52,753 nucleotides of DNA from a virus, in IMG/VR virus record IMGVR_UViG_3300028920_000086, positions 1 to 52,753 of that record; one strand, written 5' to 3'. Below, piece after piece: positions 8,401 through 14,646 of this stretch. The notes below the pieces were generated by a model that saw only the letters and a list, made by a program, of their open reading frames with translations, searched no databases and was not told where the DNA came from. The position numbers and the translations under genes are program-made. Position 1 is the stretch's first letter. Each line of letters starts with the position of its first letter.

Positions 8401-8741
8401 TATCCTCCACCCTTCCATTCTTCTATTAGCCATTGTTTTGCCCTTTCTAATCCAAATTTTTTAGTAATTTCATAAAATATTTTATTAAATGATAATAATT
8501 TTAAATGTGGTTTTCGCATATCTACTAATAATGTATTAATATCTTTAGCTGATGAATTGGCATTGGCATCTATACTAGCATCTCCCACGGTTTCTGTATC
8601 TATAAAATTATCAATAAAATCTGTATAATTTAAATTTTCTTCATGAAAACCATTAATTCTTGTTATTTTTTCAGGGTATTGATTCATTAATGAGTTTAAA
8701 CAAGCTACAAACGGTTTATATAATTTAAGATTGAGATTCAA
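5448..8741 (-). CDS. nrdD: Anaerobic (class III) ribonucleoside-triphosphate reductase with two inteins
   Basis: NrdD reduces ribonucleotides to deoxyribonucleotides under anoxia using a glycyl radical made by NrdG. The precursor is 1,097 aa. Removing two inteins (227-520 and 626-791) leaves about 637 aa, normal for NrdD. The C-terminus has the zinc-site cysteines C1043, C1054 and C1057 (CPMCG) and the glycyl-radical motif R-I-I-G1070-Y-L. C792, in the CRLLSD sequence, fits the thiyl-radical cysteine of the active site, and the second intein ends immediately before it. The N-terminal ATP-cone seen in many cellular NrdDs is not evident. I accept the TTG start because GGAGG lies 8 nt upstream and no better start is present. 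thyX lies immediately upstream. Confidence 0.95.
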   Translation of the reverse strand: MNLNLKLYKPFVACLNSLMNQYPEKITRINGFHEENLNYTDFIDNFIDTETVGDASIDANANSSAKDINTLLVDMRKPHLKLLSFNKIFYEITKKFGLERAKQWLIEEWKGGGYLHNSYNASFVPYCFSYDIEDVAYKGLFFVNKNKTNPPKHLTTYNDHILQFVSWASNRSSGAVGLSNYLIYSYYFWYNDVKKGFYLKDPEYYRRQSFQKVIWDLNQPFLRITECVTEDTEILTPNGFKKYDQLNMGEEVYTVKEGVLNRQNIQYLTIKDHDGEIHEYGHQLVTPNHRVVYQDEEADTGQNIKLSKELINESVIKIPVTAKNRNKISKISTNLLKFMGMVYRYGRFENNELIISGKYLDYVNTLKILHELQYNFIEYRIEYNIIEFHILEKCSQNILKQIRSFEILPEWFLNLSKTEAKILLNSFLNQETKVECKNRALADQIQVLALLSGKSCELITKKLHMNNKIYKTTWFVKIENNDYEVTKPIIKQYKGKVWCPTTEDGVVIFRRNGKLFVSGNCAFTNISIMDSNYIVELFGDKKFPNGDNIIEHVDQIIEHQKIFMEVVAEERKQSMMTFPVLSYALLFQNGKFIDEKFAKWCNKHNMQWLDSNFYNGEDVTTLSNCCFSGNTSVTYLNDKQIPTNTTFKKLYNQSLKNNDFDYLVKAKDSYQLAKIIKIPKIQMYNIEPQFFKKICVSENHIHPVYDITTKEIKEVKTVDLNKTHQLLFDIKTLNEKYTDAILLFQKIEDYYRVPIISVNKTKIPDAHMYCFTMYNQCNPYFVLKNGLYTHNCRLLSDTSKLQPFINSIGGTSLSVGSVQVNTINLRKIALETQDEDKYIEILKEKIKLCMDVLHVIRIIIKRNIEKGLLPNYSYKLIDLNKQFNTIGITAMYETIRDFGYIKTDEIGYKSYSKKGIEFASKILETINTLKDEYASKVEYSLNVECIPAEKANVALAQKDNIINNPKTKDYVYSNQWIPLIEKCTMEEKIRLGSMLDKQCGGGQISHFNIEGQFNNEEQSWKLLKQIAGSGVIYFAYNGKISVCKNEHGFHGDICPMCGGKKTDEVSRIIGYLVPRQAYSKERKKEFDNRKWFNLNDN
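6369..6866 (-). other. Intein 2 of NrdD (mini-intein, residues 626-791)
   Basis: The segment begins with Cys626 (CFSGNTSV, matching the A-block CFxxDTxV pattern) and ends with 'VLKNGLYTHN' before Cys792. The terminal His-Asn plus Cys+1 are the residues needed for protein splicing. 'SENHIHPVY' at about residues 697-705 fits the B-block histidine motif. At 166 aa there is no room for a homing endonuclease. It sits between the two cysteines of the extein sequence SNC/CRLL, directly at the proposed active-site cysteine. Confidence 0.85.
7182..8063 (-). other. Intein 1 of NrdD (residues 227-520), with a decayed LAGLIDADG region
   Basis: It begins at Cys227 (CVTEDTEILTPNGF, a clear A block), has a B block around 'HQLVTPNHRVVY', and ends with 'GKLFVSGN' before Cys521. 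The penultimate residue is Gly rather than the usual His, a known variant. The central part contains two LAGLIDADG-like helices ('LLKFMGMVYRYGRF' at about 335-348 and 'EAKILLNSFLNQETKV' at about 419-434). The acidic catalytic residues are replaced by Tyr and Gln, so endonuclease activity looks lost while splicing residues remain. Confidence 0.85.
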
Positions 8742-8755
8742 AAATTAGTCCTCCT

Positions 8756-9577
8756 CTATTCTAAAATATTTTTTTTAATTTGATGCTCATTTATTAATGC
8801 CAGCACCTCTTTGTGTGTTATTATTTTTCTTTTACAACTTTTATTTTGTAATTTATTTTCAGGACAATATCCCAAAACCCTACAACTGGCTCCCGCGTCT
8901 TTAAATAAATCTGGCGCACAATTTTTACAAAGTTTTAACATTTTATTTGCTAAATCTCTGATTTCTGTTTGTGCATTTAAACAACATCTTATTTTAAACC
9001 AATCTATTAAAGCATGAGCATTCATACCTATAATACCTTTAAATTCTGTTGCCTGTGGTTTTATATATCTTAACTCTTCTTCTGGTATTTTTAATTCTAA
9101 TCCTTTTTCATACCATATTTTAATCATATTTAATAAATCTGATAAATCATATTCAATTAATTCTCCATATGGCTGTTGATAAGAAGCACTAAAACTATGA
9201 AGTTTACTATTATTTGGAATTACTACATCAAAATTTCTTTTTCCGCTTTTGTTAACACGCCCCGATTTAATTAAATAACTTGCCAATCTTTTTCTAACCA
9301 ATTGTGTTTCAGTAACTCTAGAAAAGCCCTCTACTCCAAATATAAAATAATCAAATTCAGTGGCTGCTAAATGTCCACTATTTAATATATTTTGTACAAT
9401 TTTTTTATCATATTGTGAACCTATAATTTCTTTTAAATTTCTTTCAGAACGACAAAACCTACCTGCTATATCAGTATAAATTTTTCCTCCTCCTGATAAT
9501 AAAACTACATTTCCCTGCTCTACTAAAGATAAATTAATATCATTTAATAAATATTTTTTTATATCAAAATTAATAAT
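8756..9577 (-). CDS. thyX: FAD-dependent thymidylate synthase ThyX, ATT start
   Basis: ThyX makes dTMP from dUMP using FAD and methylenetetrahydrofolate. The C-terminal half has the family core 'NAHALIDWF..R.CLNAQTEIRDLANKML' (about residues 185-220). The N-terminal half has 'GFSRVTETQLVRKRLASY' (about 80-97), the position of the RHRxxS signature, with His replaced by Lys. The frame is open from a TGA at 9581-9583 and contains no ATG, GTG, TTG or CTG until the TTG at 9299-9301, which would delete about 92 conserved residues. GGGAGGTGA at 9581-9589 is spaced 6 nt from an ATT at 9575-9577, so I propose an ATT start, giving 273 aa, normal for ThyX. It overlaps the end of the previous gene by 8 nt and is followed by nrdD. 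Confidence 0.88.
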   Translation of the reverse strand: MINFDIKKYLLNDINLSLVEQGNVVLLSGGGKIYTDIAGRFCRSERNLKEIIGSQYDKKIVQNILNSGHLAATEFDYFIFGVEGFSRVTETQLVRKRLASYLIKSGRVNKSGKRNFDVVIPNNSKLHSFSASYQQPYGELIEYDLSDLLNMIKIWYEKGLELKIPEEELRYIKPQATEFKGIIGMNAHALIDWFKIRCCLNAQTEIRDLANKMLKLCKNCAPDLFKDAGASCRVLGYCPENKLQNKSCKRKIITHKEVLALINEHQIKKNILE

Positions 9578-10151
9578 TTCTCACCTCCCACACAATAATA
9601 TTTTCTTCTTTAAAACCAACTCTTGTATCAAAATTATATAAAGTTAGTTCTACAATTTTATCAAAAATATTATTTTTAATTAGATAGTCAAAAATATATT
9701 GAATATTTTTTGATAATTTTTTAGCTTCTCTATTTTCTTTTAAATCTATATTCCAAAATTTATAAGGGAAATTTAAACAAGATTCTCTTAAAGATTTACC
9801 TTTAATATCTGAATATCCTCCTCCTATAATAAAATCTTTTGTAATATAAAAATCTCCTTGTATTAACATATTATATCTATCATGATAATACATTGATTCA
9901 CATAAAGAAAAATTTTTATCTTTATATTCTTTTGTGATTGTTTCTGTTATTTTATCCATTCTAACAGCATAAGAAAACAGTCCAGAAGATTTAGCTTCTC
10001 TTATACCATAATATTCGAAATCAGTGGCTAATAAAAAATTCCATAAATATTCATAATCTATATTATCTTTTATAAAAATTTTAGATGTAATAGTTGTATT
10101 TAATTGATTTTTTACAATAAAATCAATGCTTTCTTGTTTATTTTTAATCAT
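9570..10151 (-). CDS. Unrecognised protein, 193 aa
   Basis: No family recognised. It is a soluble mixed alpha/beta protein with a Gly-rich turn (IIGGGYSDIKG, about residues 117-127). I chose the ATG at 10149-10151 because GGAG (10157-10160) precedes it at normal spacing. An upstream in-frame ATG at 10178 overlaps the terminator at 10179-10198. Its end overlaps the thyX ribosome-binding region, suggesting coupled expression with thyX and nrdD. Confidence 0.6.
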   Translation of the reverse strand: MIKNKQESIDFIVKNQLNTTITSKIFIKDNIDYEYLWNFLLATDFEYYGIREAKSSGLFSYAVRMDKITETITKEYKDKNFSLCESMYYHDRYNMLIQGDFYITKDFIIGGGYSDIKGKSLRESCLNFPYKFWNIDLKENREAKKLSKNIQYIFDYLIKNNIFDKIVELTLYNFDTRVGFKEENIIVWEVRNY

Positions 10152-10178
10152 TTTTTCTCCTTTTTTGTATATAAACAA

Positions 10179-10198
10179 AAGAGTCTAATTAGACTCTT
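10179..10198. terminator. Terminator hairpin after the DUF2158-like gene
   Basis: A perfect 20-nt inverted repeat (AAGAGTCT, AATT loop, AGACTCTT) is followed on the minus strand by TTTTGTTT. It lies between the DUF2158-like gene and the thyX-nrdD operon, separating transcription units. Confidence 0.7.
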
Positions 10199-10236
10199 CT
10201 TTTAAAAATTGTATTATTTAGTTTTTAATTTAAAAT

Positions 10237-10410
10237 TTATTTAGGTTTTATTTTGGATAAAGTAATTTCTTGAAAAGTTCCTATATTATATTCACCTGTA
10301 CAAGTATTATACCATATAGTGCCAATTTCCTCTTGGACTATCTTTGCAATTGTCATTGCTGGACTGCCACTTTTTAAATAAACTACATCTCCTACTTTAA
10401 ATTCGTTCAT
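10237..10410 (-). CDS. DUF2158/YodC-like small protein, 57 aa
   Basis: The sequence begins MNEFKVGDVVYLKSGSPAMT, which matches the DUF2158 pattern 'F..GD.V.LKSGgPaMTV', followed by a Trp (I-W-Y) and a 'TFQEITL' ending. The family consists of small SH3-like proteins of unknown function, common in phages and mobile elements. A GGGAG ribosome site precedes the ATG. A terminator follows at 10179-10198. Confidence 0.75.
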   Translation of the reverse strand: MNEFKVGDVVYLKSGSPAMTIAKIVQEEIGTIWYNTCTGEYNIGTFQEITLSKIKPK

Positions 10411-10479
10411 TAATATGCTCCCTTTTTTTAGGTTTTTTATTTTATAAATATTTTTTTATTTGATTTTTTTGTATTATAA

Positions 10480-10668
10480 TTATTTATCTTCTTTTTTTAT
10501 AAATTGAATACCTTCGGTTACAAGTTCAATTATAATTCCATTTTTTAATTCAATAACAGCTATTGGAAAAGCATCTCCATCCCAATTACATTGAAAAAAA
10601 CCATGAAAATATCCAATTTTATCTTTATGTTCACCTTTTATTATTTTTACTTTTCTTAAATTTTCCAT
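10480..10668 (-). CDS. Small KOW/SH3-like protein, 62 aa
   Basis: The N-terminus 'KVKIIKGEHKDKIGYFHGFF' resembles KOW-type motifs (hydrophobic-basic strand, G, K..G, strand), predicting a small SH3-like barrel. An AGGAG ribosome site precedes the ATG. It lies upstream of the DUF2158-like gene, another small SH3-like protein. The specific function is unknown. Confidence 0.6.
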   Translation of the reverse strand: MENLRKVKIIKGEHKDKIGYFHGFFQCNWDGDAFPIAVIELKNGIIIELVTEGIQFIKKEDK

Positions 10669-10726
10669 ATTAACTCCTAATTAAAATTTATATATTTATT
10701 GTATTTCCACTTTTTAATTTTGCAAT

Positions 10727-11062
10727 TTATAAATATTTTTTTTCATCTGATTTTTCTTTTATTAACAAGCAGACATTTAAAGTTAATACTATAAATAATA
10801 AAATTATTGATTTGAGTCTTTTGTCCATAATTTCTCCCTTCTCTTTTATAATTTTAATTTGATCTAAATTTAAACCAAATTCTTGATTAGTATCTTGTTC
10901 TATATAAATAGAATCAGATTTATTTAATTTTAAATTTAAATAACCTTTTTTCTTATATTTTTTTAAGACTTTAGATTGCCAACAATATCCTTCTGAACAA
11001 TATCTGCATTTATGCTTTAATAATCGTGAATCTACAATTTTTCCTTTCAAGGTATTTTCCAT
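10727..11062 (-). CDS. Small protein with Cys motif and C-terminal TM helix, possible internal start, 111 aa
   Basis: The N-terminal part has the cysteine cluster 'CRYCSEGYC' (residues about 19-27), perhaps metal-binding. The C-terminus has one hydrophobic helix (about 83-102), so it could be a tail-anchored membrane protein. An in-frame ATG at residue 79 has its own GGGAG site with good spacing, so a second product of 33 aa (the membrane helix alone) may be made. A GGAG site supports the full-length start. Function unknown. Confidence 0.55.
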   Translation of the reverse strand: MENTLKGKIVDSRLLKHKCRYCSEGYCWQSKVLKKYKKKGYLNLKLNKSDSIYIEQDTNQEFGLNLDQIKIIKEKGEIMDKRLKSIILLFIVLTLNVCLLIKEKSDEKKYL

Positions 11063-11079
11063 TTATAAATTTCTCCTCT

Positions 11080-11298
11080 CTAATAATTATTTAAAGCACT
11101 AGAATTAATTAAATTTACTGCCTCTAAATAATTATAATATTTATCCTTAAATTTTAAAATTGGAATTGTTTTAAAATTTAAATCAATTATCTCTTTTAGG
11201 TTTTTTTCTATTGTATATTTTATTTTTTCTCTATCTAAGATTTCTTTAAGTATTTTACATTTGAGGCAGTCATTAGTAAATAATATTATTTCATTCAT
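11080..11298 (-). CDS. Glutaredoxin-like thiol-disulfide protein, 72 aa
   Basis: Residues 1-72 cover a minimal thioredoxin fold: strand IILFT, redox motif C11-L-K-C14, helix, and the cis-Pro strand 'FKTIPILKF' (about 43-51), ending in 'YYNYLEAVNLIN'. This is the layout of NrdH-type redoxins and phage glutaredoxins. In such phages these proteins usually supply electrons to ribonucleotide reductase. The location upstream of thyX and nrdD fits a dNTP role, although class III enzymes normally use formate or thioredoxin. An AAGGAG site precedes the ATG. Confidence 0.75.
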   Translation of the reverse strand: MNEIILFTNDCLKCKILKEILDREKIKYTIEKNLKEIIDLNFKTIPILKFKDKYYNYLEAVNLINSSALNNY

Positions 11299-11471
11299 AA
11301 AAAACTCCTTTTTAATTATAAACTTTATTTATACCCAGTTTTTTATATTTTAAAACATTTATTTATATTAAAATTATATAATTTTTTCTTGTACATTTTA
11401 ACTAAAAATCATATAATATTTTTGTATATTTTGTATATAAAATTTTTAATAAATGTATAGATTTATTAAAA
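11299..11471. other. AT-rich gap with iterated TATACAAAA motifs
   Basis: This 173-bp gap is almost pure A+T and contains no credible ORF. On the minus strand it has two tandem TATACAAAA copies, a related TGTACAAGA, and a TATAAT at about 11378-11383 with no good -35. It probably holds the promoter of the glutaredoxin gene, but I cannot fix its position. Confidence 0.35.
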
Positions 11472-12005
11472 TTAACTAAAATTTGAAAGACAGCTTCCAG
11501 TTGTTACTTCTAATATTTCAAATAATACTCCCTCTCCCATTAATTTATACATAAATCCCAAATACTCATTACAAATTTCAGCACCAGCTCTAGCCGCCAA
11601 ATAATTAAATTCTGTGGATTCAATTTCATCTATTTTTTCCTGTAATTTTTTTCTAGCAAGAAAATCTAAAGAAACATAATTGGCATTAAAATCCATTAAC
11701 TGTTTTAAATCTCCATATTTTAATTCATATATTTTACTATATAATATAAAACATAAATATTGTTCAGAGAACAAAATTACCTTTGCTTCTTCTATAGCTT
11801 CTGTTTTAATATATTCATTAATAATTTTTGTTCGAGAAAATAGACTATTGTTTTTTCTTTTTTCATTAACATAGTCAATAATTTCATTTCCTTTTTGATA
11901 TGTAAATTCTTCCAATGGTTTGAGAAAACTTCTTGCAATTTTAACACAAAAATCATCAATTTTTATTGGATCACAATAATAATTTACTACTATTTCATAA
12001 TTCAT
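11472..12005 (-). CDS. Unrecognised protein, 177 aa
   Basis: No family recognised. It looks largely helical and acidic overall, with four cysteines and no membrane segment. GGGAG lies about 14 nt before the ATG, longer than ideal. It follows the 100-aa gene that carries a class TTGTAT promoter, so it is probably the second gene of that unit. Confidence 0.55.
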   Translation of the reverse strand: MNYEIVVNYYCDPIKIDDFCVKIARSFLKPLEEFTYQKGNEIIDYVNEKRKNNSLFSRTKIINEYIKTEAIEEAKVILFSEQYLCFILYSKIYELKYGDLKQLMDFNANYVSLDFLARKKLQEKIDEIESTEFNYLAARAGAEICNEYLGFMYKLMGEGVLFEILEVTTGSCLSNFS

Positions 12006-12029
12006 TTATTTAACCATTTCTCCCTATTT

Positions 12030-12332
12030 TTAATATGAACAATCAATTTTCAATAACTTTACATCAGGATATTTTTCTTTTAATTTTTCTAGATTTAAAT
12101 AAATTGTTTCTTTATCTAATTCTAAAAAACTTTTATCGTTTATGTATTGATTTACACAGCTACAAAAATAGTTTGTTAAAATTCCTTTTTCACAGGCCTC
12201 TTGTTCTTCAAATAATTCAACTAATTTCTTTGGAGGAACAATTCCTGCTTCTTTACAGGCTTTATAGGCTTGATATTTTTTTTCTATTCCTTCTTTCGGG
12301 GTTACCCCCGTAATAAAAACCTCTACACTCAT
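12030..12332 (-). CDS. Unrecognised protein, 100 aa
   Basis: No family recognised. It begins 'MSVEVFITGVTPKEG' and is mostly helical after that, with three cysteines near the middle (EACEKG, FCSC). I chose the ATG at 12330-12332 because AAGGGA lies 8 nt upstream. An in-frame ATG at 12350 lies upstream of that site. A TTGTAT/TGTTATAAT promoter (12371-12399) precedes it. Confidence 0.6.
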   Translation of the reverse strand: MSVEVFITGVTPKEGIEKKYQAYKACKEAGIVPPKKLVELFEEQEACEKGILTNYFCSCVNQYINDKSFLELDKETIYLNLEKLKEKYPDVKLLKIDCSY

Positions 12333-12370
12333 ATTAATATTTCCCTTCATTAAATATTTATTTTATTTTA

Positions 12371-12399
12371 ATTATAACATATTGTTTGTGCTCATACAA
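12371..12399 (-). promoter_or_regulatory. Promoter of the recurrent TTGTAT-17-TGTTATAAT class
   Basis: On the minus strand, -35 TTGTAT (12394-12399) is followed after 17 nt by TATAAT (12371-12376) with TG at the extended -10 position. It is identical in layout to the sites at 5316-5344 and 41848-41876. A small hairpin (12398-12418, 7-bp stem) abuts its -35. Confidence 0.65.
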
Positions 12400-12424
12400 G
12401 ATTATTTTTTTTAATCTTTTATTT

Positions 12425-12700
12425 TTATTTATTATCATCTTTTTTAATTTTATAAGTAGTAATTTTACCTAAGCTAATTTTTTCCGCTTCTTTTTTGTTT
12501 TTACAGGGAATCTCTATTTGCTTAATTTCATTTTGATTATTTTCCATTTCAACTCCAACCCACCAGATTTTATATTTTTTATAGGGCTGTCTTAATATTT
12601 TTATAATTTTAAATTCATTTGCTGTTAATTCTAATTTTTCTTTAAATTTTAAAAAATCTTCTTCTGTTGTATTATCATTTTTTTCTTTTTTATTTTCCAC
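12425..12700 (-). CDS. Unrecognised charged protein, 91 aa
   Basis: No family recognised. It is rich in Lys, Glu and Asn, with a short 'YKIWWVGVEM' strand in the centre and a helical N-terminus. The start is GTG with GGAG upstream. It begins 18 nt after the tRNA-like element and may be transcribed with it. Confidence 0.55.
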   Translation of the reverse strand: MENKKEKNDNTTEEDFLKFKEKLELTANEFKIIKILRQPYKKYKIWWVGVEMENNQNEIKQIEIPCKNKKEAEKISLGKITTYKIKKDDNK

Positions 12701-12718
12701 TTTTTCTCCTTTATTATA

Positions 12719-12920
12719 TGGGGAAAGGAGGATTCGAACCTTTAGTTACTTATTATAACAAGTAAGTATTTTATCTTGTTACGTTGACAAGTATACTCTA
12801 CCCTGTTGCGTTGACAGTTTTTATTATAATTTTTCACTAATTATACAATTCTTTTTTATCTATTTTATATCGCCATATAACATTCAATAAAATTGTTTTA
12901 ACCAGTTAAACTATTCCCCC
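12719..12920 (-). tRNA. tRNA-like gene interrupted by about 125 nt of hairpin repeats
   Basis: The 5' end (12920-12914, GGGGGAA) pairs with the 3' end (UUUCCCC, 12726-12720) to form a 7-bp acceptor stem with one G-U pair, followed by A as discriminator. After U8-A9 comes a canonical D arm (GUUU, loop AACUGGUUA, AAAC). The T loop GGUUCGAAUCC is perfect, but the outer T-stem pairs (AA against CC) are mismatched. CCA is not encoded. The span is about 202 nt instead of about 75. Between the D and T arms are several hairpins, including three imperfect copies of an ACUUGU-type stem-loop. No convincing anticodon arm can be fixed, so the amino acid is unknown. It may be an intron-bearing tRNA, a tRNA-derived regulatory RNA or a decaying tRNA. 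Confidence 0.5.
12741..12817 (-). repeat. Imperfect tandem hairpin repeat inside the tRNA-like gene
   Basis: On the minus strand, CTGT-CAACGCA-ACAG, then CTTGT-CAACGTA-ACAAG, then ACTT-GTTATAAT-AAGT follow one another. The first two units, including the GGTAGAGTAT / ATAAAATACTT spacers, align over about 27-29 nt. Each can form a 4-6 bp stem with a 7-8 nt loop, reminiscent of anticodon arms, but the loops lack U at position 33. Confidence 0.55.
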
Positions 12921-12928
12921 CATATTAT

Positions 12929-13354
12929 TTATTTTATATGTTTTTCAAACCAATTTTCTATTTTATTATATTTATATCCTATTTTTTCTAATCGTTTATA
13001 AATTTTATTTCGTCTTTCATTTGAACCTTTAATAATAATTAAAGAATTAGGATAACATACTTCATTTTCAAAAATTATTAAACATTTTTTTGCCCATAGC
13101 AATCCCTCTAAATTGTTATTGGTTTGTTGATTATATAGTTTAGAATATTCCATATTACTTAACCATTCTTTAATTTTTTTTCTTTTGTTAGTAATAATTA
13201 AAGAAACAAAATATCTATAATTATATTTTTTATTACCACTATAGCACTCAAAAAGCATATATGCTATTTTATTATTTTTTAATTTATATTGAGCATATTT
13301 ATCACAAAATTCTTCATCACTATCTAAAAAATTTATTGTTAAATTGTTAAACAT
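12929..13354 (-). CDS. Unrecognised protein, 141 aa
   Basis: No family recognised with confidence. It is an alpha/beta protein. The part from residue 80 on ('LEGLLWAKKCLIIFE', then 'SLIIIKGSNERRNKIYKRLEKIGYKY') has the feel of an acetyltransferase-like C-terminal half, but no acetyl-CoA motif can be pointed to. It lies between the RNA ligase gene and the tRNA-like element. Confidence 0.55.
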   Translation of the reverse strand: MFNNLTINFLDSDEEFCDKYAQYKLKNNKIAYMLFECYSGNKKYNYRYFVSLIITNKRKKIKEWLSNMEYSKLYNQQTNNNLEGLLWAKKCLIIFENEVCYPNSLIIIKGSNERRNKIYKRLEKIGYKYNKIENWFEKHIK

Positions 13355-13360
13355 AATTAA

Positions 13361-14542
13361 TTAAATGTCATATTTTAATAAAAATTTAGGTGATATACAT
13401 TTAAATGAAATATTATTATTATAATGTCTAAATACACACCCTTCTCTTAAAACATTAGGATTTAATAGAGATTTTTCAGTAACAAAATCACATAATTCAT
13501 CAATTGTTTCAGGTAATGTATAATTTTTAACTACTAAAGGACACCATTTAATTTCAGGATTATAGGCTTTTAAAATTGGAATAGCATATTGTGTTTCAGT
13601 TTTCATTGTACCAGTTTTAGTGTCACCGTTAACTAAATTAAAAAGATATAAATCATGTCCTTTTAATTTATATTTATTTCCCTGTATTCCTTCTCCTATT
13701 AATTCGCCCTGAACATAGGTAAAAATACTATGTCCTTCTTCTAATATATTATATAAATTACCATAATTTATTTTATCTAAGGTATATGTTTTTAATACTT
13801 CTTCTAAATTATATTTTTTAACAACTATCCAAAAATTTTCATTTTGATTAAATTTACGAAGATTTCTAGAACAAACTCCAAAATCAAATTCCAATAAAGA
13901 TTTATTTAAAATTTTATAAATATATTTTATAAATTTTGGTAATTTTTTTTCTTTTACTTCTATAAATGCAGTAAGAGAGCTACCATCTAATTTTTCTCTT
14001 ACTTCATAATTAATATCTTTTTGTTGAAAAATTTTTGAAAGATTTTGAATCCTTTCTTCATCTGTTTTAGTAACAAAATTAGGCCATGCTCTTCTTTCAT
14101 TTTTATGATTTCTATAATATATTTTTCTAAACAGCCAAAATTTACTTAGAAATTGTATAATTGGATTTTTCGGCTTTTTAGGAGTTGACATTTTAGGTGG
14201 ATTAATTTCATCAATATGCTTAACACCTATAATATTAGTTACATCATCACCCTCTTTATAATTACCCAGTGGTAATATAGATAATGGAAAACAAATACCC
14301 TGACTTAAAACTCCTGCCATTTTCATAGTTTTAATTTTATATTTCCTTTTTTCTAAAAATTCAAATTCTGGTTTTTGTGGTAATACAGAATCAATTTCTA
14401 TATAAATACATAAATCTCCAATTTTATATTCATTTTTTTGTACTATAACTTGCCATCCATCTATGAAAGCTAATTCTATTCTATCTCGATCTTCAATAGG
14501 AGATAAATTACTTATTTTTCTTATACTTGCTAATTTTCTCAA
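13361..14542 (-). CDS. ATP-dependent RNA ligase with N-terminal OB domain (Rnl5-type)
   Basis: Nucleotidyltransferase motif I is E183-K184-L-D-G-S-S, with K184 the expected AMP-lysine. Further motifs are 'CSRNL' (about 224-228), 'QGELIGEGIQG' (278-288), 'EGCVFRH' (367-373) and 'SFKCISPKFLLKY' (379-391). The order and spacing match RNA ligases of the Rnl2/Rnl5 group. Residues 1-105 form an extra N-terminal OB-like domain ('CIYIEIDSVLP'), as in the Naegleria-type enzyme. Such ligases seal 3'-OH/5'-phosphate nicks in RNA, often repairing tRNAs cut by host defences. A TTG start is used. The tRNA-like gene lies 440 nt downstream. Confidence 0.85.
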   Translation of the reverse strand: MRKLASIRKISNLSPIEDRDRIELAFIDGWQVIVQKNEYKIGDLCIYIEIDSVLPQKPEFEFLEKRKYKIKTMKMAGVLSQGICFPLSILPLGNYKEGDDVTNIIGVKHIDEINPPKMSTPKKPKNPIIQFLSKFWLFRKIYYRNHKNERRAWPNFVTKTDEERIQNLSKIFQQKDINYEVREKLDGSSLTAFIEVKEKKLPKFIKYIYKILNKSLLEFDFGVCSRNLRKFNQNENFWIVVKKYNLEEVLKTYTLDKINYGNLYNILEEGHSIFTYVQGELIGEGIQGNKYKLKGHDLYLFNLVNGDTKTGTMKTETQYAIPILKAYNPEIKWCPLVVKNYTLPETIDELCDFVTEKSLLNPNVLREGCVFRHYNNNISFKCISPKFLLKYDI

Positions 14543-14581
14543 TTATTTCACTCTTTCTTTTTTTATTTTTAGTATTTTATA

Positions 14582-14608
14582 TTTAGAAATATTATTTCTA
14601 AATTATAC
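14582..14608 (-). promoter_or_regulatory. Dyad over a weak -10 upstream of the RNA ligase gene
   Basis: A perfect 9-bp inverted repeat (TTTAGAAAT, 3-nt centre, ATTTCTAAA; 14582-14602) directly follows a TATAAT (14602-14607). No T-tract follows on the minus strand, so it is more like an operator at the transcription start than a terminator. The -35 region is poor. Confidence 0.3.
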
Positions 14609-14646
14609 AACAAAGTTTTTAATTATTTTTTATTTTTTTAAATCAT

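Noticed and set aside
5448-8741. Frameshifted or fused nrdD because it is too long
   Set aside because: The extra length is fully explained by two inteins with intact splice junctions.
8756-9301. A truncated thyX pseudogene starting at TTG 9301
   Set aside because: The frame continues uninterrupted for another 92 codons of recognisable ThyX N-terminus up to a strong ribosome site. The apparent truncation is caused by the non-standard ATT start.
11680-11874. Plus-strand ORFs here and at many other places (for example 4670-4930, 22316-22693, 38306-38668)
   Set aside because: They lie opposite well-supported minus-strand genes, have low-complexity hydrophobic products typical of antisense AT-rich codons, and lack ribosome sites.
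12398-12418. Intrinsic terminator at the 7-bp hairpin
   Set aside because: On the coding (minus) strand no T-tract follows the stem. The T-tract is on the other side, where no genes are transcribed.
12719-12920. A tmRNA
   Set aside because: The acceptor and T arm would fit, but the D arm is canonical, the length is about half that of tmRNA and no tag-peptide frame was found.
12719-12920. A group I intron in a tRNA
   Set aside because: The insert of about 125 nt is too short for a group I core, and no P3-P7 conserved sequence could be identified.
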